Below are positions 24,204 through 35,294 of a DNA stretch of 64,000 nucleotides, one piece after another. Position 1 is the stretch's first letter, and each line of letters begins with the position of its first letter. This DNA comes from Dromiciops gliroides. Lineage: Eukaryota > Chordata > Mammalia > Microbiotheria > Microbiotheriidae. The stretch is taken from positions 676,450,314 through 676,514,313 of the forward strand of contig NC_057862.1 in the NCBI RefSeq assembly GCF_019393635.1, read 5' to 3'. Position numbers and translations under genes: made by a program. The notes under the pieces were generated by a model, which saw only the letters and a list, made by a program, of their open reading frames with translations, was not told the origin of the DNA and ran no database searches.

Positions 24204-26732
24204 GCACACGCGCACACACACGCACACGAGCATTTCCATAGCAATACATCACAAAAAGATGATTTTCTATGAACAGAATCTCCATTGCATTGTTTTCTTT
24301 TTAAAGAAATGATTTCTGCATGTTGTTTTCATAACTGTCTTACTTATCTGGGCTTCATTTTGAACTTTTTTCTGTTTTCTTCTATGCATTTTAAAAAGCG
24401 TTGCATTGACCCTCTTCTTTGGTGTCATTGCTGCTCAGTTTCTTCATCTTTCCAATGGGTAGACTCATCCTAGCTCTAAAACATTTGTTTTCTTTCAGTT
24501 GGCCCAGGTCATTGAGTACCTGTCTCTTTCTGGCATTAATAATGAAAAACAAAAACAAAAACCTTTGCCTTGGATAAATTTCTGGCTCCTTCCCTCATTC
24601 CTTTCTCTTCCTTATTTACCCTTAAATCAAGAAGACATAAAATTTACCAGTTCTGGACCCACATGTCCAATTGTCTACCAGCCCCAAGAGTCCTTCAGAT
24701 ACGTGTCTAAAACCACGATAATTCTCTTTCCCACAAATGCATTCTTCCTCTTGACTTCATTCTCTCTGTCGATGACACGACCATCCCTTCCATCCGCTAT
24801 GTACATAACCTTAGATTTCCCTTTGAGGCTTTCCTCTGACTACCTTTATATGACAACACCTTTTCTACCTGTCCTTTCCTCACCATGCCCACTGCCACCA
24901 CCCTCTGCCTGCCTGGGCTCTTGCTGTACTCTCTCGTCAGGAATTCCTACATCCGCTCTTCACAATCAGCTGCCAGACCAAGCTTCCTTGTGCATAGATT
25001 TGGCCCGGCTGCTCTTGTGCTGGATCAGGTTTCTCGGGCTACAATGGTAACTCCCCACAAGCAGTACATTCACTTCTCCCTTCTCTTCACTTCCTTGAAG
25101 CACCTAGCACAGGGATGGACATTTAACAGGTGCTTTATAAAGATTTCAATGGATGGATGGATGGATGGATGGATGGAACTGAGTCTGGGCTCCCTCAATC
25201 CTCAGTTTCCTTGCCTTTCTATTTTAGGTGCTTATCAGGGTGACACCCTTTGCCAGAGTATTTTCAAGGAGGCTGGAGAATTGTTGGCCAGCCATATACT
25301 GGCTGTGTTGCCTAAGGTAGACCCGGTGAGTGCAGGAGGGGAATGGAGAAGCTGGGCACTGTGGGGATGGCAATAGACAAGCAAAGAAATCCCACCTTCG
25401 TGGTTGCTGAAAATGAGGCTTACTTTGATTCCATTTTCATTTCTCTTTCTCTTATCTCTGCTATCTATTCTAGCTCCCCGTACCCACTCACCCACATCTC
25501 TGTCCTTCTCCCTTAACCTGAGTCTGTTTCTTCAAGAGGCAGCATGGTGTAGTAGACAGAGGGCTGGCCTTGGAATCAGGAAGCCCAGGGTTCAAGTCCT
25601 GACTCCCATAATGGCCGGACCACTCTGGGTATGTTGCTTCCCCTACTGAGAACCCCAGGCCACATCCTAATTCATTGCAATTCAACAAGAGTTTATTATT
25701 TTGAGGCCCCATGCTGAGGACAGAAAGACAGAAACAGAACCATGCCAGCCCTCTAAGAGCTTACAGTGGGTGGGTGACACAACATATGAGCGTAGGGGTG
25801 TCTGGCACTGTGAGGAAGTGCTGAATAAATACACAGAAGAGTCAATAGGAAACAGGGAAGTATGCTGGGGGATTGGGCAATGCCTCATGTAGGAGGCAGC
25901 ACCTGGACTGAACCTTGGGAGGAAGCCAGGCATTCTCGGGGGAGAGAAGGGAGTGCATCCCAGGCAGGCAAGCAGAGAGGGCTCCCTAGCTAGCATCAAT
26001 CTCAGGTGTAGACTCCCCTGCCCCACCCCAGCACCCACACCCGCACAGGTAAAGGGAAGCAGCAGAGTGGCAGGGAGGGGACACTGGTTGTGGAGGCCGC
26101 AGACCCACCTTAGAATCCTAGCGCTGTCCCTTAATGGCTCCTGTCGCACCCTGTCTGCTCTTGGCCAAGACACTTCCTTGGTCTGGCCTTGTATCGGGCT
26201 CCTGCGCCCTCCCCATTAGCTCCCTTCCATTTACTGTGAGGCTCCCTCAGTCGGGGCTCCTTTGGAGCAGGCCCAGCCACCACAAGCAGGTGGCCCAGTT
26301 GGGGTGGGGGAGGTGGGGCTGAAAGACCTTGAGCTGTTCCCCTCTCACCCTCCTAGGAGCCAGCATTAATAACTCTCTCATCTCCCCTCAGATACTTTTC
26401 AAGGGGCCACTGGGCCTCCCCATCGTGTGTGTGGGCTCTGTATGGAAGAGCTGGGAGCTGCTGGAAGAAGGTGAATGGGGCTCACGGGGAGGAGCAGGCT
26501 GGGAGGCCAGCTTTCCGACACCACTCTCACTATCCTGTCTCTCATCCTAGGCTTTGTCAACACCCTGGCTAAGGGAAAGGCCACCCAGAAGGCCTTCACC
26601 CACTTCACCCTGCTCAAGCTGAAGTACTCATCGGCCCTGGGGGGAGCCAAGCTGGGGGCGCACTATAGTGGGTACACGCTTCCCCTGGACTATAACAACA
26701 ATTCAGATTCCTTCTTTACACACATCTTCTAG
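11323..26732 (+). CDS. NAGK: N-acetyl-D-glucosamine kinase, ten coding exons, 341 aa
   Basis: Coding exons: 11323-11351, 15433-15517, 15686-15784, 16574-16715, 17689-17799, 19181-19293, 23909-23996, 25228-25325, 26392-26470, 26551-26732 (TAG stop). All introns are GT-AG and phases join without a break (1026 nt). The enzyme phosphorylates cytosolic GlcNAc (also ManNAc) with ATP to the 6-phosphate, salvaging sugar released by lysosomal breakdown. It belongs to the BcrAD/BadFG ATPase family with the ASKHA fold. The protein starts [15 protein letters not shown], in register with human MAAIYGGVEGGGTRS, which fixes the ATG; the Kozak context is good. Conserved sites by position: N36 and W38, S76, TDAAGS with catalytic D107, SGTGS at 125-129 with T127, C131 and C143, GDEGS with D152, and GSVWKS at 270-275. 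Human has 344 residues; the shortfall lies in the last exon. Human D118 is I here. All reading frames are intact, so it looks functional. Confidence 0.97.
11950..12440 (+). repeat. copy of an unnamed recurrent repeat (NAGK intron 1)
   Basis: The run GTGATGTGGTCAGGTTTGCA, then a CACTTTAGAAAGATC stretch and a CTCACCAGCAGGCTGTTG stretch, parallels the copies near 53600, 61300 and 63550. Confidence 0.55.
12710..12871 (-). mobile_element. WSINE1-type SINE (NAGK intron 1)
   Basis: Full length, with perfect 14-bp TSD TTGGATATCATCTT at 12696-12709 and 12872-12885. Confidence 0.95.
13484..13650 (-). mobile_element. WSINE1-type SINE (NAGK intron 1)
   Basis: Full length with a long T/G-rich tail; TSD not clear. 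Confidence 0.92.
13915..14163 (-). mobile_element. MAR1/MIR-type CORE-SINE
   Basis: Same order as the copy at 8782-9045, diverged. Confidence 0.7.
14255..14390 (-). mobile_element. MIR-type SINE fragment
   Basis: It reads GATGATGAAACTGAG, then a GTCACACAGC core. Confidence 0.55.
14403..14475. repeat. (GGGAT)n minisatellite
   Basis: About eight GATGG units grade into GATAGATA. Confidence 0.9.
14905..15070 (+). mobile_element. MIR-type SINE, diverged
   Basis: GAGGCAGCTGTGGCCTAGTG and a CTCTGACACCCACTGGCT core, without a clear tail. Confidence 0.5.
15943..16068 (+). mobile_element. diverged WSINE1/MAR1-type SINE (NAGK intron 3)
   Basis: The order AGAGTGCTGGCCCTGGAGTC and TGTGACCCTGGACAAGTCAC is clear; the head is altered. 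Confidence 0.7.
16070..16205 (-). mobile_element. MIR-type SINE fragment
   Basis: The core GTCACACAGCTAATAAGTG is followed by a tRNA-like TTGAACCCTGG box. Confidence 0.5.
17052..17193 (-). mobile_element. WSINE1-type SINE (NAGK intron 4)
   Basis: Full length; TSD CATAGTG at 17045-17051 and 17194-17200. Confidence 0.93.
18030..18190 (-). mobile_element. CR1/L3-type fragment
   Basis: The segment resembles the antisense 3' region of mammalian CR1/L3, also seen at 26890-27740 (TAGGAAGTTTTGCCTGACG). Confidence 0.45.
18481..18630 (-). mobile_element. WSINE1-type SINE (NAGK intron 5)
   Basis: Full length, with perfect 13-bp TSD TCTCTTCCCTCTT at 18468-18480 and 18631-18643. Confidence 0.95.
19955..20165 (+). 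mobile_element. MAR1-type CORE-SINE (NAGK intron 6)
   Basis: Head, TGTGCGACCCTGGGCAAGTC core and GTAAAATGAAGATAACGATA tail are all present. Confidence 0.75.
20465..20690 (+). mobile_element. MIR-type SINE, diverged
   Basis: It has the tRNA-like head, TAGTGGGCAAATCCTTCACT and a TTATTATT end. Confidence 0.5.
20699..20846 (-). mobile_element. WSINE1-type SINE (NAGK intron 6)
   Basis: Full length, with 12-bp TSD TATTTAATCTCT at 20687-20698 and 20847-20858. Confidence 0.95.
20860..23162 (-). mobile_element. L1 LINE, 5'-truncated inside ORF2 (antisense in NAGK intron 6)
   Basis: The + strand follows the antisense of L1 ORF2 in order: the 3' part (TTCTTTGCCACCATAGAGAG), then the reverse-transcriptase region (TCATATCATCTGCAGAAAGA, AATTCATCTGGTCCTGATGC), stopping near the RT start side. 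It carries many disrupted frames, so it is old. A SINE closes its upper end at 23163. Confidence 0.85.
23163..23314 (-). mobile_element. WSINE1-type SINE (NAGK intron 6)
   Basis: Full length at the end of the L1 copy; the weak 6-bp TATATT repeat may be its TSD. Confidence 0.92.
23325..23505 (+). mobile_element. MIR-type SINE, diverged
   Basis: It shows GGACTGGAAGTCCAGGGACC and GTAAAATGAAGG. Confidence 0.5.
23585..23740 (+). mobile_element. MIR-type SINE tail
   Basis: It shows TCTGTAAAATGAGGGGGTTG and GACTAGATGACC. Confidence 0.55.
24164..24232. repeat. (CA)n microsatellite (NAGK intron 7)
   Basis: CA units grade into CACG units, suggesting decay of methylated CpG or mixed repeats. Confidence 0.95.
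24495..25180 (+). mobile_element. L2 LINE 3' part (NAGK intron 7)
   Basis: The pyrimidine-rich text CCATGCCCACTGCCACCACC and the 3' end AGCACCTAGCACAGGG are L2-like in sense. It ends in a GGAT tetranucleotide run (25149-25177). Confidence 0.6.
25530..25650 (+). mobile_element. MIR-type SINE
   Basis: GAGGCAGCATGGTGTAGTAG and CAGGGTTCAAGTCCTGACTC mark the tRNA-like head. Confidence 0.65.
25680..25990 (+). repeat. copy of an unnamed recurrent repeat (NAGK intron 8)
   Basis: GCCCTCTAAGAGCTTACAGT, then GGAGGAAGCCAGGCATTC; parallel to the copies at 53045 and 63120. Confidence 0.45.
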
Positions 26733-26889
26733 TTAGGGCTGGCCTCCCCACCTCGAGACCAAGGGACATCAGATGCTGAAAAACCGCAGTGCTTTTGTTA
26801 ATCGATAAAGATAGCTAAAATTTATTAGTTTTATACATAGATCACTTCCCAACAGCCCTTGAAGGCAGATTCAAAAACATGCCCACACA

Positions 26890-27740
26890 ATTTGAGAACT
26901 GGAAGGATCCTTAGGAGATACTGAGTCCAACCCACTCATAAAAGGAGTCCTCGCTATACAGTCCTCACAAGTGGCTGACCAGCTTCTGCTTGACCTGCTC
27001 TCAGGGGTCTGCCTAGCTCACTTGGAGATGGCTCTCATGGTTAAGATTTTTTTCCTGATTTCAAACTTAAATTGGCCTTTCTGCACCATCTACCCATTGC
27101 TCCCAGCTGTTCTCTGGGGCTTAAACGAGACCTCTAGTCTCACCGCCACATAATGATCCTTCAAATCCCAGAAAATGGGCACCGTCCCTGGGTCTTTTCT
27201 CCAGCCACACTTGGCCAGGGCCCTCGACCAGTCTTCCTGCATTATGGACTCAAGGCTCATCACCATCTTGGTTACTCTCCCGTAGAGGTTCTTCTGCTTA
27301 TCAGTGTCCTTAAACTGTGGTTCCCAGAACCGAACACAGTGCTCCAGATGAGACCTGATCAGGGAGAGTGGTGGGACTGGCACCTCCCAGATGATGGAAG
27401 CTGGGCTGGGCCCCTCCTGAAGCGGGCCAGCGTCCCCTAATTCACATGGTGCTTACAGGCCACTCAAACTCCTGGGTACTTTTCTGAACTGCTGTCAAAC
27501 TGTGCTTCCCCAATCTTAAACTGGATGAAGTTGATTTTTGTCCCAAGTGCAAGACTTTTCATTTATTCCTGTTAAGTTTCATCTTATTTGATTCAACCCA
27601 TTTCCAGCCTGTTGAAATCTTTTTATAGCCTGTCACCCAGGGGGTTAGCTGTCCACCAGCAGTGTTTTACCAGTGCGAGAAACATACTCTCTGTGCCTTT
27701 ATCCAAGTCCCCACTCCCCCCCATCTTATTGGTGAGGAAA
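26890..27740 (-). mobile_element. CR1/L3-type LINE 3' part
   Basis: Antisense of the mammalian CR1/L3 3' region: GTGCTCCAGATGAGACCTGA, CAAGTGCAAGACTTTTCATT and a TATCCAAGTCC end. It starts soon after the NAGK stop and may be part of its 3'UTR. Confidence 0.6.
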
Positions 27741-28274
27741 CTGAGGTAGAGGTTGAGTGACAAGTACAGGGTAAGCTAGTGTGTGTGTGTCTGAGGCAAG
27801 ATCCCAAGTCAAGCGTCTATCCACAGCGCTGCCTCCCTGAATCAGTCCCATAGGAAACAAAAGACACTATCTTGCCCCCCATCTTCAGACAGGAGTAGTG
27901 TTGACTCCACTTTCATGCCAGGTACACATGTTCCTTCCTTAGCCTGGTTCTAGAAACAGATTCTGCCACCTGCTGGGAAGAGCCTAGGCCTAGGAGTCAC
28001 CGCACCAGGATTCCCTCCCTGACAGCCACTCGTTCCTTTCCTTGTCTCTAAGATGTCCGCACTATGCATATGTGATAGGTGATACCTAGCGAGGGCCAAG
28101 GCTCAACTGCGGCCTCCTGGTCACCTAAAGGCATAGAAGGAGTCAGTGCCCTTTGGTCTTGACCAGTGTTCCAAGGGTGCATGAGTCACCACCCCCCCTG
28201 GCCCTGCTGACCAAATCTACTTCTGACTCTGGGGAGGAAGGGTGTTCTAGCCTCCCCTTTTTATCTTATGGTTA

Positions 28275-28280
28275 AATAAA
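28275..28280 (+). terminator. NAGK: candidate NAGK poly(A) signal
   Basis: AATAAA lies 1.54 kb after the NAGK stop and is followed by a TGT/CT-rich stretch. No AATAAA or ATTAAA occurs close after the stop; a weak GATAAA variant lies near 26804. Much of 26890-27740 is an old CR1/L3 copy, so a shorter 3'UTR is also possible. Confidence 0.4.
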
Positions 28281-29452
28281 CTTCTATCAACAGTCACATG
28301 TCTCCTTTGATTCCAGTCCTTATTCTGAGCTACCAGACTATTATTAATAACCAATTATTTGGGGGAGATTGAGTTTCCCTTTTTTCTATGGTCCTCATTT
28401 CAAGTTCAGTCTCTTAAAGGACTTTACTGATGAGACTGAATTAATCCTCTTCCACCTTGGTCAGACCCCACCCCACCTCATAAGGAATTTAATCTCACAG
28501 GTTTGGGTGGGGGGGTGTAGAGATGGTTTCTTTGTCCAAGAGTAACATGACTGGAGCGAGCCCCCTTCTCATTGCTTCACTGCCATCTTCTGGAACATCC
28601 GCTTTTCTAAAAGCAATATAACCTAAGAGCCTGCCACTAGGAGGATCTCTGGCATTCGTGAGGCCGCTGACCTCCTATTAAAAAGCTTCATTATTAACAA
28701 AATGACTCATTACCCAGAAATTCTGGAACTTTTTAAACATCACAAGAGCCTAAGCGAAGCTTGCCTACTACACTTCAGCTACCTATAGCTATGGCTACGG
28801 AGAAGATGCGTTTCAGATTTTTATTACAGCCTTTCTTCACGAAAGACCCTGATTCAAATTTTACCTTTGGCACTAGCTCTGTGAGCTTTGGTCTTAATGG
28901 CTACATAGCTGTTAAGTGACTCCCTGGGTATAAAAGAGGCTGCGTTAGAGTTACCCCCCACCCCCCCCCCCCGCCCCCCAACCCCACGACCCCCAGCCAC
29001 AGATTCCTCATCAAAAGAAATAGTTAACATAGTTAAGTTAGTGCCAAAGTGTTGGCATTTAGGCCCCGTACCACCTGGTCTACAATAAAGCTGCCTTCCC
29101 AGTTCATAAGCATTGAGGTGCCCGCTATACGTCAGGCTCTGCTGGGTCCCCGTTCTCAGGGACTTTACATCTTGTTGGGATACACGTCACACTCAATGCA
29201 GACAGATTGGTGGCAAATGGCCTGAGCACACAGCGGCCATGGAGGGCAGACCGGGGATGGCTTAAAGACGGCTAGTGCCTCCAGGCCGTCAGCCGGCCCA
29301 CACGGGCGTCCGCGCATCAGCAAGCACCCACAGTAAGCATGAAGGGGCTAAAGCACAAGTCTGCTGGGTGAGGCTGATCCTAAAGGTTACAGGGAGCCAC
29401 AAACACAGGATTTCTTGATGAGGAGAATCTTTTACAAGTTCTGCTAAAGCCC

Positions 29453-29610
29453 CCCCCCCCTTTTTTCCTTTCAGTGAGGCAATGGGGGTTAAGTGACTTG
29501 CCCAGGGTCACACAGCTAGTGAGTGTTAAGTGTCTGAGTCCGGATTTGAACTCAGGTCCTCCTGACTCCAGGGCCGGTGCTCTATCCACTGCAGCGCCCC
29601 CTAGCTGCCC
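29453..29610 (-). mobile_element. WSINE1-type SINE
   Basis: Full length; TSD CTAAAGCCC at 29444-29452 and 29611-29619; the C run at its end has grown. Confidence 0.92.
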
Positions 29611-30329
29611 CTAAAGCCCTTTCTTTGTAACCCCTTCCTGAGGAAGGCAGGACAGGCGTGATTCGCCTCACCGGACCCAACATAACACTAAGAGGTCTAC
29701 AAGGGTCTACCCTGGGTCAGATGGCTAAGAGATGGCAGAACAAGGAATGGGACCCCCCCAGGGGACACACTTCTGGATCTGGAGTCAGGCAAGACCAAGG
29801 TTTCTCTCCACCGTGCTGTGTAACCAAGAGCAACGCTGTAGGATAAATCAGTTTCCCCATTGGAAAATATGGAGCATCATAACTGTAGATCCTGACTGCT
29901 TTGGGGAGGGGAGGGTTTAAGGACGCTGTCCCTCAAACATTTTGCAATCCATAATGCTGTTATGTAAATGGCAGCTATTCTGACTATCCTCATTTCAAAA
30001 AAGGATACCGAGACACAGTATCCTGTTCCCTGGAGGAACCAAACCACACAGCTGGCATCAGCACTGCCATTCAAACCCAGCTCCCCTGACTTCTTTGAGC
30101 CTAGGACTCATCCACATGATAGAGCTCACTCCTAGGACTGGGGGTGGGGATGGGGCTTCAAGGCTTTCTCCCCACTCTCCCTCTGGTCTCAGCTGTTCCA
30201 CAAGTGCCAGAAACAAAAACCAGCGGCTGGGCTTTTTGCCCAGCTAGTCAGCCACTGCCCCCTCCTCACTTGCTTCCCTATCTAGTCAATCTCCAGTGTC
30301 GATGGTACTCTGTGCTAGGCTCTGGTGAT

Positions 30330-30600
30330 AGACAGAAATGCAATGTTCCTATCGAGGAACAGAATTCCCATCCACAGAGACCTGCTCATGTAAGTGCACA
30401 AAATACAAAGGAATCTGGGGGGTGCAGAAGCGGGTCAGGAAAGCTTCAAGTAGAGTCTGGAAGAAAACAAGGGATTCTAGGAGGTACAAAGGAGGGGGGA
30501 GGGCATTCTGGCTGGGGGAACAAGGGACAATGTATACAAAGACACAGGGACTGGGTTTTTTTGAGAAACACCCACAAAGCCCAGTGTGCCTGGACCCGAG
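30330..30600 (+). repeat. copy of an unnamed recurrent repeat
   Basis: It has GATAGACAGAAATGC, GAGGGCATTCTGGCTGGGG and CAAAGACACAGGGACTGGG in the order seen in other copies. Confidence 0.45.
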
Positions 30601-30834
30601 TATGGGAAGGGGCCGGGAGTCAGAACTCTTCCTAGCTTTGCACAGAACCCCACACCAAGGACTTAATACTTCATAGCACAGTCTCAGGAGAGCATCCTCA
30701 CGGAGTGAGGGGGCCAGAAAGCTGTGGGGAGGAGGAGTGGGGAGTCCTGAGGTCACACTGCAGACACCAGAGCAGTCAGGATCAACACAAAGCAGCCACA
30801 GAAGGACTACCACAGCCCGTCGTTGCCTTCTCAT

Positions 30835-30840
30835 TTTATT
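30835..30840 (-). terminator. PAIP2B: candidate PAIP2B poly(A) signal
   Basis: TTTATT on the + strand reads AATAAA on the gene's strand. Cleavage would be expected about 15-25 bases further, near 30815. Confidence 0.5.
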
Positions 30841-32849
30841 GACATTTTCAAGAGCTGCCATTTGGTCTGAATAGCAAAGTTCAGAAAAAGTAACTTGTTT
30901 TTTTTTCCTTTTTGACATTTTTATGAAAAAAAAAAATTTGATTTTAAACTCATGTTCTCCCTCTTCCAACAATTATAGATGGAAGCTCTTCACCCAACTA
31001 CTGTGTAGCCCGTGCTTTACCAAAGTGCTTTTGGTTATTTCTGCAGGAGATGAAGGGCAGGAGCCACACCTGCAGATCTCCCCCAGCCCCGGGAGGGACA
31101 AGGGGCCCACTCCAGCAGCCGAAGCTCAGAAAGGCCATCTAGAGCCCCCCCCCCGTACTCACCTCCCTCCTGTGGGAGCCCCACTTCATCAGTCCCCCCC
31201 CCCCCTTCCCAACCCTCTAGAGCTCCCTCCTTCCCTTCCACTGCCCTCCCACGGAGAGGTCACCATGTTCATCAGAAAGCTGGTGTAGAGCCTGCTCAAT
31301 GTGGATGCTTCCAAGTTATTCCATCATCTCTTCCATCATTAGATGCCTTGGGAGTCTCCAGAGCTCTGTGCGTGGAATGGATTGATCCAAGCTTTCTCAT
31401 GACAGTTCCCGGCTCTTGGAGAGAGTGTATGAGACAGGCTGGCTCGGCAGAGCTGTGCTTTGGTGGCAGCCCTAGTCAGAGGCAGCTGTGCAGCAGTGGT
31501 GGCTGACAGCCACGGTGTGCTTTGTATTTGTGATGAAGTGTGCTCTTGAGAGTAGCCCCCACAAAGGTTTCCGAGTTCTTAGCCAGGGCAGAGTGATCAT
31601 TTAGCATTGGCTACAGCCAACTGCAAATCATTATAGCTTGAAGGAACAAAAGTTTCTGCTTTTAAAATGTGCTTCTGTTTTCCAAGTGGGGAGTGACCAG
31701 CATGGTAACAGCCACTCAGCCAAAGAGTGTGCTCAGTACCAGGAAGACCCCAAGGCCTTCTCTCTCCTCTGCCTCCAGGGATAAGCATCTGAGCTGGGAA
31801 AGGCCCCTGTGCTCAGCTTCCTGCTCAGCCCAGGCGAGGCTGGCAGGGGAAGAAGAGAAAACCAAAGAGTTAATGGGAAATGGAAGACACAGTTTCCTTC
31901 TTCCAGGTCCAACACCCTTAGCAAGGAGGGATGGAAGTTTTAAAATTTTTTCTGAAACTTGCTAACCAGACTGTTGTCTGGGACTGCAACTCTAGTCTGT
32001 GACAGTAGAGGGCGCAGTGGACAGGCTTCCACAGGCCACTGGGGAGAACTGAGGGTTTAAAGTGGCCATTCCTGTGGGGATTGGGGGGGGGAAGAAGAGG
32101 CAGGAGGTCAGCTGGGACAAACCAGAGAGGAAGACTAGAGCTAAGGACCCTTTCCTACTCCCCTTCTGCCTACCTCTCCAATCACTGATATGGTGTACCC
32201 AGGAGGTGAGGGGTGAGCCCCCCGAGACTCCAAGTCTGACCACTTCGTCCAGACTGGCCAATCTCGCTCATCCTCTGTTGGGCACCAGTTTCCGACCCGC
32301 TCACAGACCTTCCCAGCAATTCATCACACTATCTGTGGGGCTCCAAAGAAGCCCATTAACCCAGGCCTGTCTCTCTGTCTCTCTGGCCAGGAGACAGGCC
32401 CCTCCATATTCCCTAGGACCATATTTCTCTCTTCCTACTTCTTTCTTCTCACACAACCAACAATCCCATTCAAACCGCGGCTCTTTTGCCCAGCACCTGC
32501 GCTGACCCTGAGCCCCTGAACCCCAGCTTTGCGCTGCCATCACAATGATGCTGGGTATTACAGCTACCACTGCAAACATAATGCAGGAAGACTCCTGCTA
32601 CGGTGCCCCCCCCCCCCAACAACCCCGATGACAGAAGCACAGAGGCCATTTATGCCCTGGATGGATTTCTGGCTCCCCGCACACTCCCTACTGGCAAAGG
32701 CAAGGGTGACTGCCACCATGTCAAATAGCCTGTTTTAAAGGGAAAATTGAAAAAACACAATTCAATGGGGAATTTCATCATAATCATTAAACAGACCCTA
32801 AAACAGAACATCCCTCCTAACGTAGGATTGCCAGGCTTGCCCAAGAGCC

Positions 32850-33022
32850 ACTATTGGAGAAGCAGCTGGGCTTGGAGTCAGAGACCTGAGTTCAAATCCA
32901 GCCTCAGACACTGACTCACTCTGTGACCCTGGGCAAGTCACTTAGCCTCTGTCTGCCTCATTTTCCTCACCTGTCAAATGGAGAGGTTGGACTCAATGAC
33001 CTAATCTATGATTCTATAGCTA
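32850..33022 (+). mobile_element. MIR-type SINE in the PAIP2B 3'UTR
   Basis: Clear head, TGTGACCCTGGGCAAGTCAC core and TGGAGAGGTTGGACTCAATG tail. It is antisense to PAIP2B. Confidence 0.75.
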
Positions 33023-35294
33023 CACAATTCCATTTCTGATTAAAAGATACTGAAGCTAAAAAGAGTAGTGACTTAAAGTACAACCCTCCCCCCGAAGGAG
33101 ACCTCTAAAGGGCTGAGCACTAGGAGGGGCCTCCAGCAGCTCTGTCCTCCCCCTCCTCCTCCCTCCTGACTGTTCAGGCTGGTGAAGGGGGGGGGGGCGG
33201 GGAGAAGAGCTTTCCCCTGAACACCCAGCACCAGGGCAAAGCTGCTCCCTGGGCCTGCAGGGGCCTTAGCTCGGAGTTCAAGCAGCCTGGGACCAAGGGT
33301 TCCTCTGTCCACAGGGATTTGGTGCTGGCCAAAGAGGTGATGGGACAGAGGTGGTGCCGGCAGAAAGCCCAGACCATGGACATTCATGATCCCGGAAGCA
33401 GGAGAGAGAGTCTCGTTAGCACAGAGGAAGGAGCGGAGTTTCCAGGCCACACACGAAGGCGGCCCAGTTGTGCTCACTGTAATGGGGTATTCTCCGGGTT
33501 CCGTGATTACTTAAAGCCCCCTCCCCCGCACCCCCAATAGGGAGGCCAAGGGTAGAGCAGACCCTTCACAACTATCCCTTAAGGCTGAGGATGAAAAAGG
33601 GTCTGGTTTTGTAGGCTCTGACCCTCTGGGATCTGGGTACGTTAGCAGGAGTATTTGGCGCCCGAGCTCAAAGTGGGCTGCTATCATCTCTAGTGAAGGG
33701 AGGGATGGAGGGAGACCCTGCTGGCATCTCTGAATGGACAACCTGCTCTCCAAGGACCGGTACACTTCACTGAGCCAAGGGGGCGAGACAGTCTCCCCGA
33801 AATGAGCAGGGCAAGAAACACCAGGGTAGATTATGGAGGGAAGAGAAATGGGTCTGGAGTTAAAAAGATAACCCTCTTCTGGCTCATCAAGAAACCAAGG
33901 GCTTCCCAGGAAGTGGCTCCTCTCAGCAGCGGCGTGGGCACTCAAACACACAGCCACCTGGCCGCCCCACAGCTACTGCACACATGCCCAAATGGGCCAG
34001 CAAGTGCTGGGCCTTGGAGTGAAGGAGCTCTGGCCTGATTCCTCCCTTTGCCATGAGGCTAGTGTTGGGTTAAGTTTCTCATGAATACTAGCAACAGAGA
34101 CCTCCTTCAGTAAGGAGGAGGGACAACCAAAGGAGCACACTCGATGGGATCAGGGCTCCCGGGCCCCTCGGCAGTAACGGACAGGGATGGAGTGTGCCCC
34201 TCCCCTCAGATCGAGGGTCCTCTGAAAGAGCCCCCAGGCAAAACTGCACAAGGGGGGACAAGCCCTGGAGAAAAATCTTTGGACATGACCCACCCTGGTG
34301 AGGCCTTTATGGAGAGCAAAGCTGGCAGAGGTAAAGAAAGTACCAAATGCTAACAGGTAAGCACTGTAAAAATCACAGTGGTGCAGTCCAACTTTTGAGT
34401 GAAAATAATGCACACAGGAATTCCCCAGGCCTGAGCTGCTGGTGGGCAAACATGGCATGCCACCTATGCCCCCACTGCCTTGGTAACACTGACCCCCTTA
34501 AGAGCCCAGGGACCCAGGAGGCAGCAGAAGGAGAAGGGGCCCAGGACACCCGAGAAGGAGGAGACCAAAGGTGCCTACAGCCAAATGCTTGAGAGCTCCA
34601 TTTCAGGACCCGGAAGACCAGTGAGCATGGTGATGATGGATTTTGAAAGAATTCATGACTGACAGCTCCCTGCTGAATGATCACTGAGAGACAGTCCTGG
34701 GATGGAGCTCTTTGTAGAAAGAAAGGGGCCGTGGCAGCGGCTCCGACAGGCCACGGTCCAAAAGCCACTTTGGGGGAGCCCACACCCCACCTCTCCTCAC
34801 CCCTCTCCCCCCTTCTGTTCAGCCAGCTTAGTGGATATGGGAAGGAGTTCTTCAGGTTTTCCTTGAATCTGGTAAGTATGCTGCAGGATAGGAAGGGCAT
34901 TCCCTAAACACTAATGTTGGAAAAAGATGCTTAACACATACAAATGTCCTCTGTGCGAAAAAGAAAGACAAGAGAGACCACAATCCTCTCACACACAAAA
35001 AACCAAAAAAGGAGGAAAAGGCCATTATGTTAAAAAAAAAGAAAAAAGGGAAAAATTGAAAGAAAAAAGAAAAAAAATCCAAAGTGCCCCAATGCAGGCT
35101 AGCAGAACAAAAGAGATACGCAGAAGCTTGTAGATAAGATTGCCCGAGTTAGTGACTCGATTCACAGTGTCGAGTTTGACCCTCTGCTTTCCCCTCCCCT
35201 GAGCACCCCCCACCCCCTCCAGCTCCCGCCTCTTTGTGCAGTTTTGTCCCTGGACAGAGGGACCCACAAGTCCTCCTGAAAGGTTTCGGAAAAT

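Larger units (their letters stand above)
28300..30815. other. intergenic stretch between the convergent gene ends
   Basis: I see no gene here. The stretch holds one WSINE1-type SINE, a copy of the unnamed recurrent repeat (about 30330-30600) and a C-rich run (28960-28980). Chance ORFs are all short. Confidence 0.5.
30815..35294 (-). other. PAIP2B: predicted long 3'UTR of PAIP2B
   Basis: From the PAIP2B stop down to an AATAAA on the - strand (30840-30835) there is about 4.45 kb of mostly unique sequence. It holds none of the young WSINE1-type copies that occur about every 2 kb elsewhere; only one old MIR-type SINE (about 32850-33022) is seen. The AATAAA follows a T/A-rich stretch and no other AATAAA is evident near the stop. 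The 3'UTR call is inference; homopolymer C or G runs (31193, 33187) lie inside it. Confidence 0.55.

Noticed and set aside
25149-25177. GGAT array, and other short arrays, as CRISPR-like repeats
   Set aside because: These are plain microsatellites without spacers, in a vertebrate genome.
28300-30815. Search for MCEE or MPHOSPH10 exons
   Set aside because: No frame here resembles either protein; all open frames are short and unspliced-looking.
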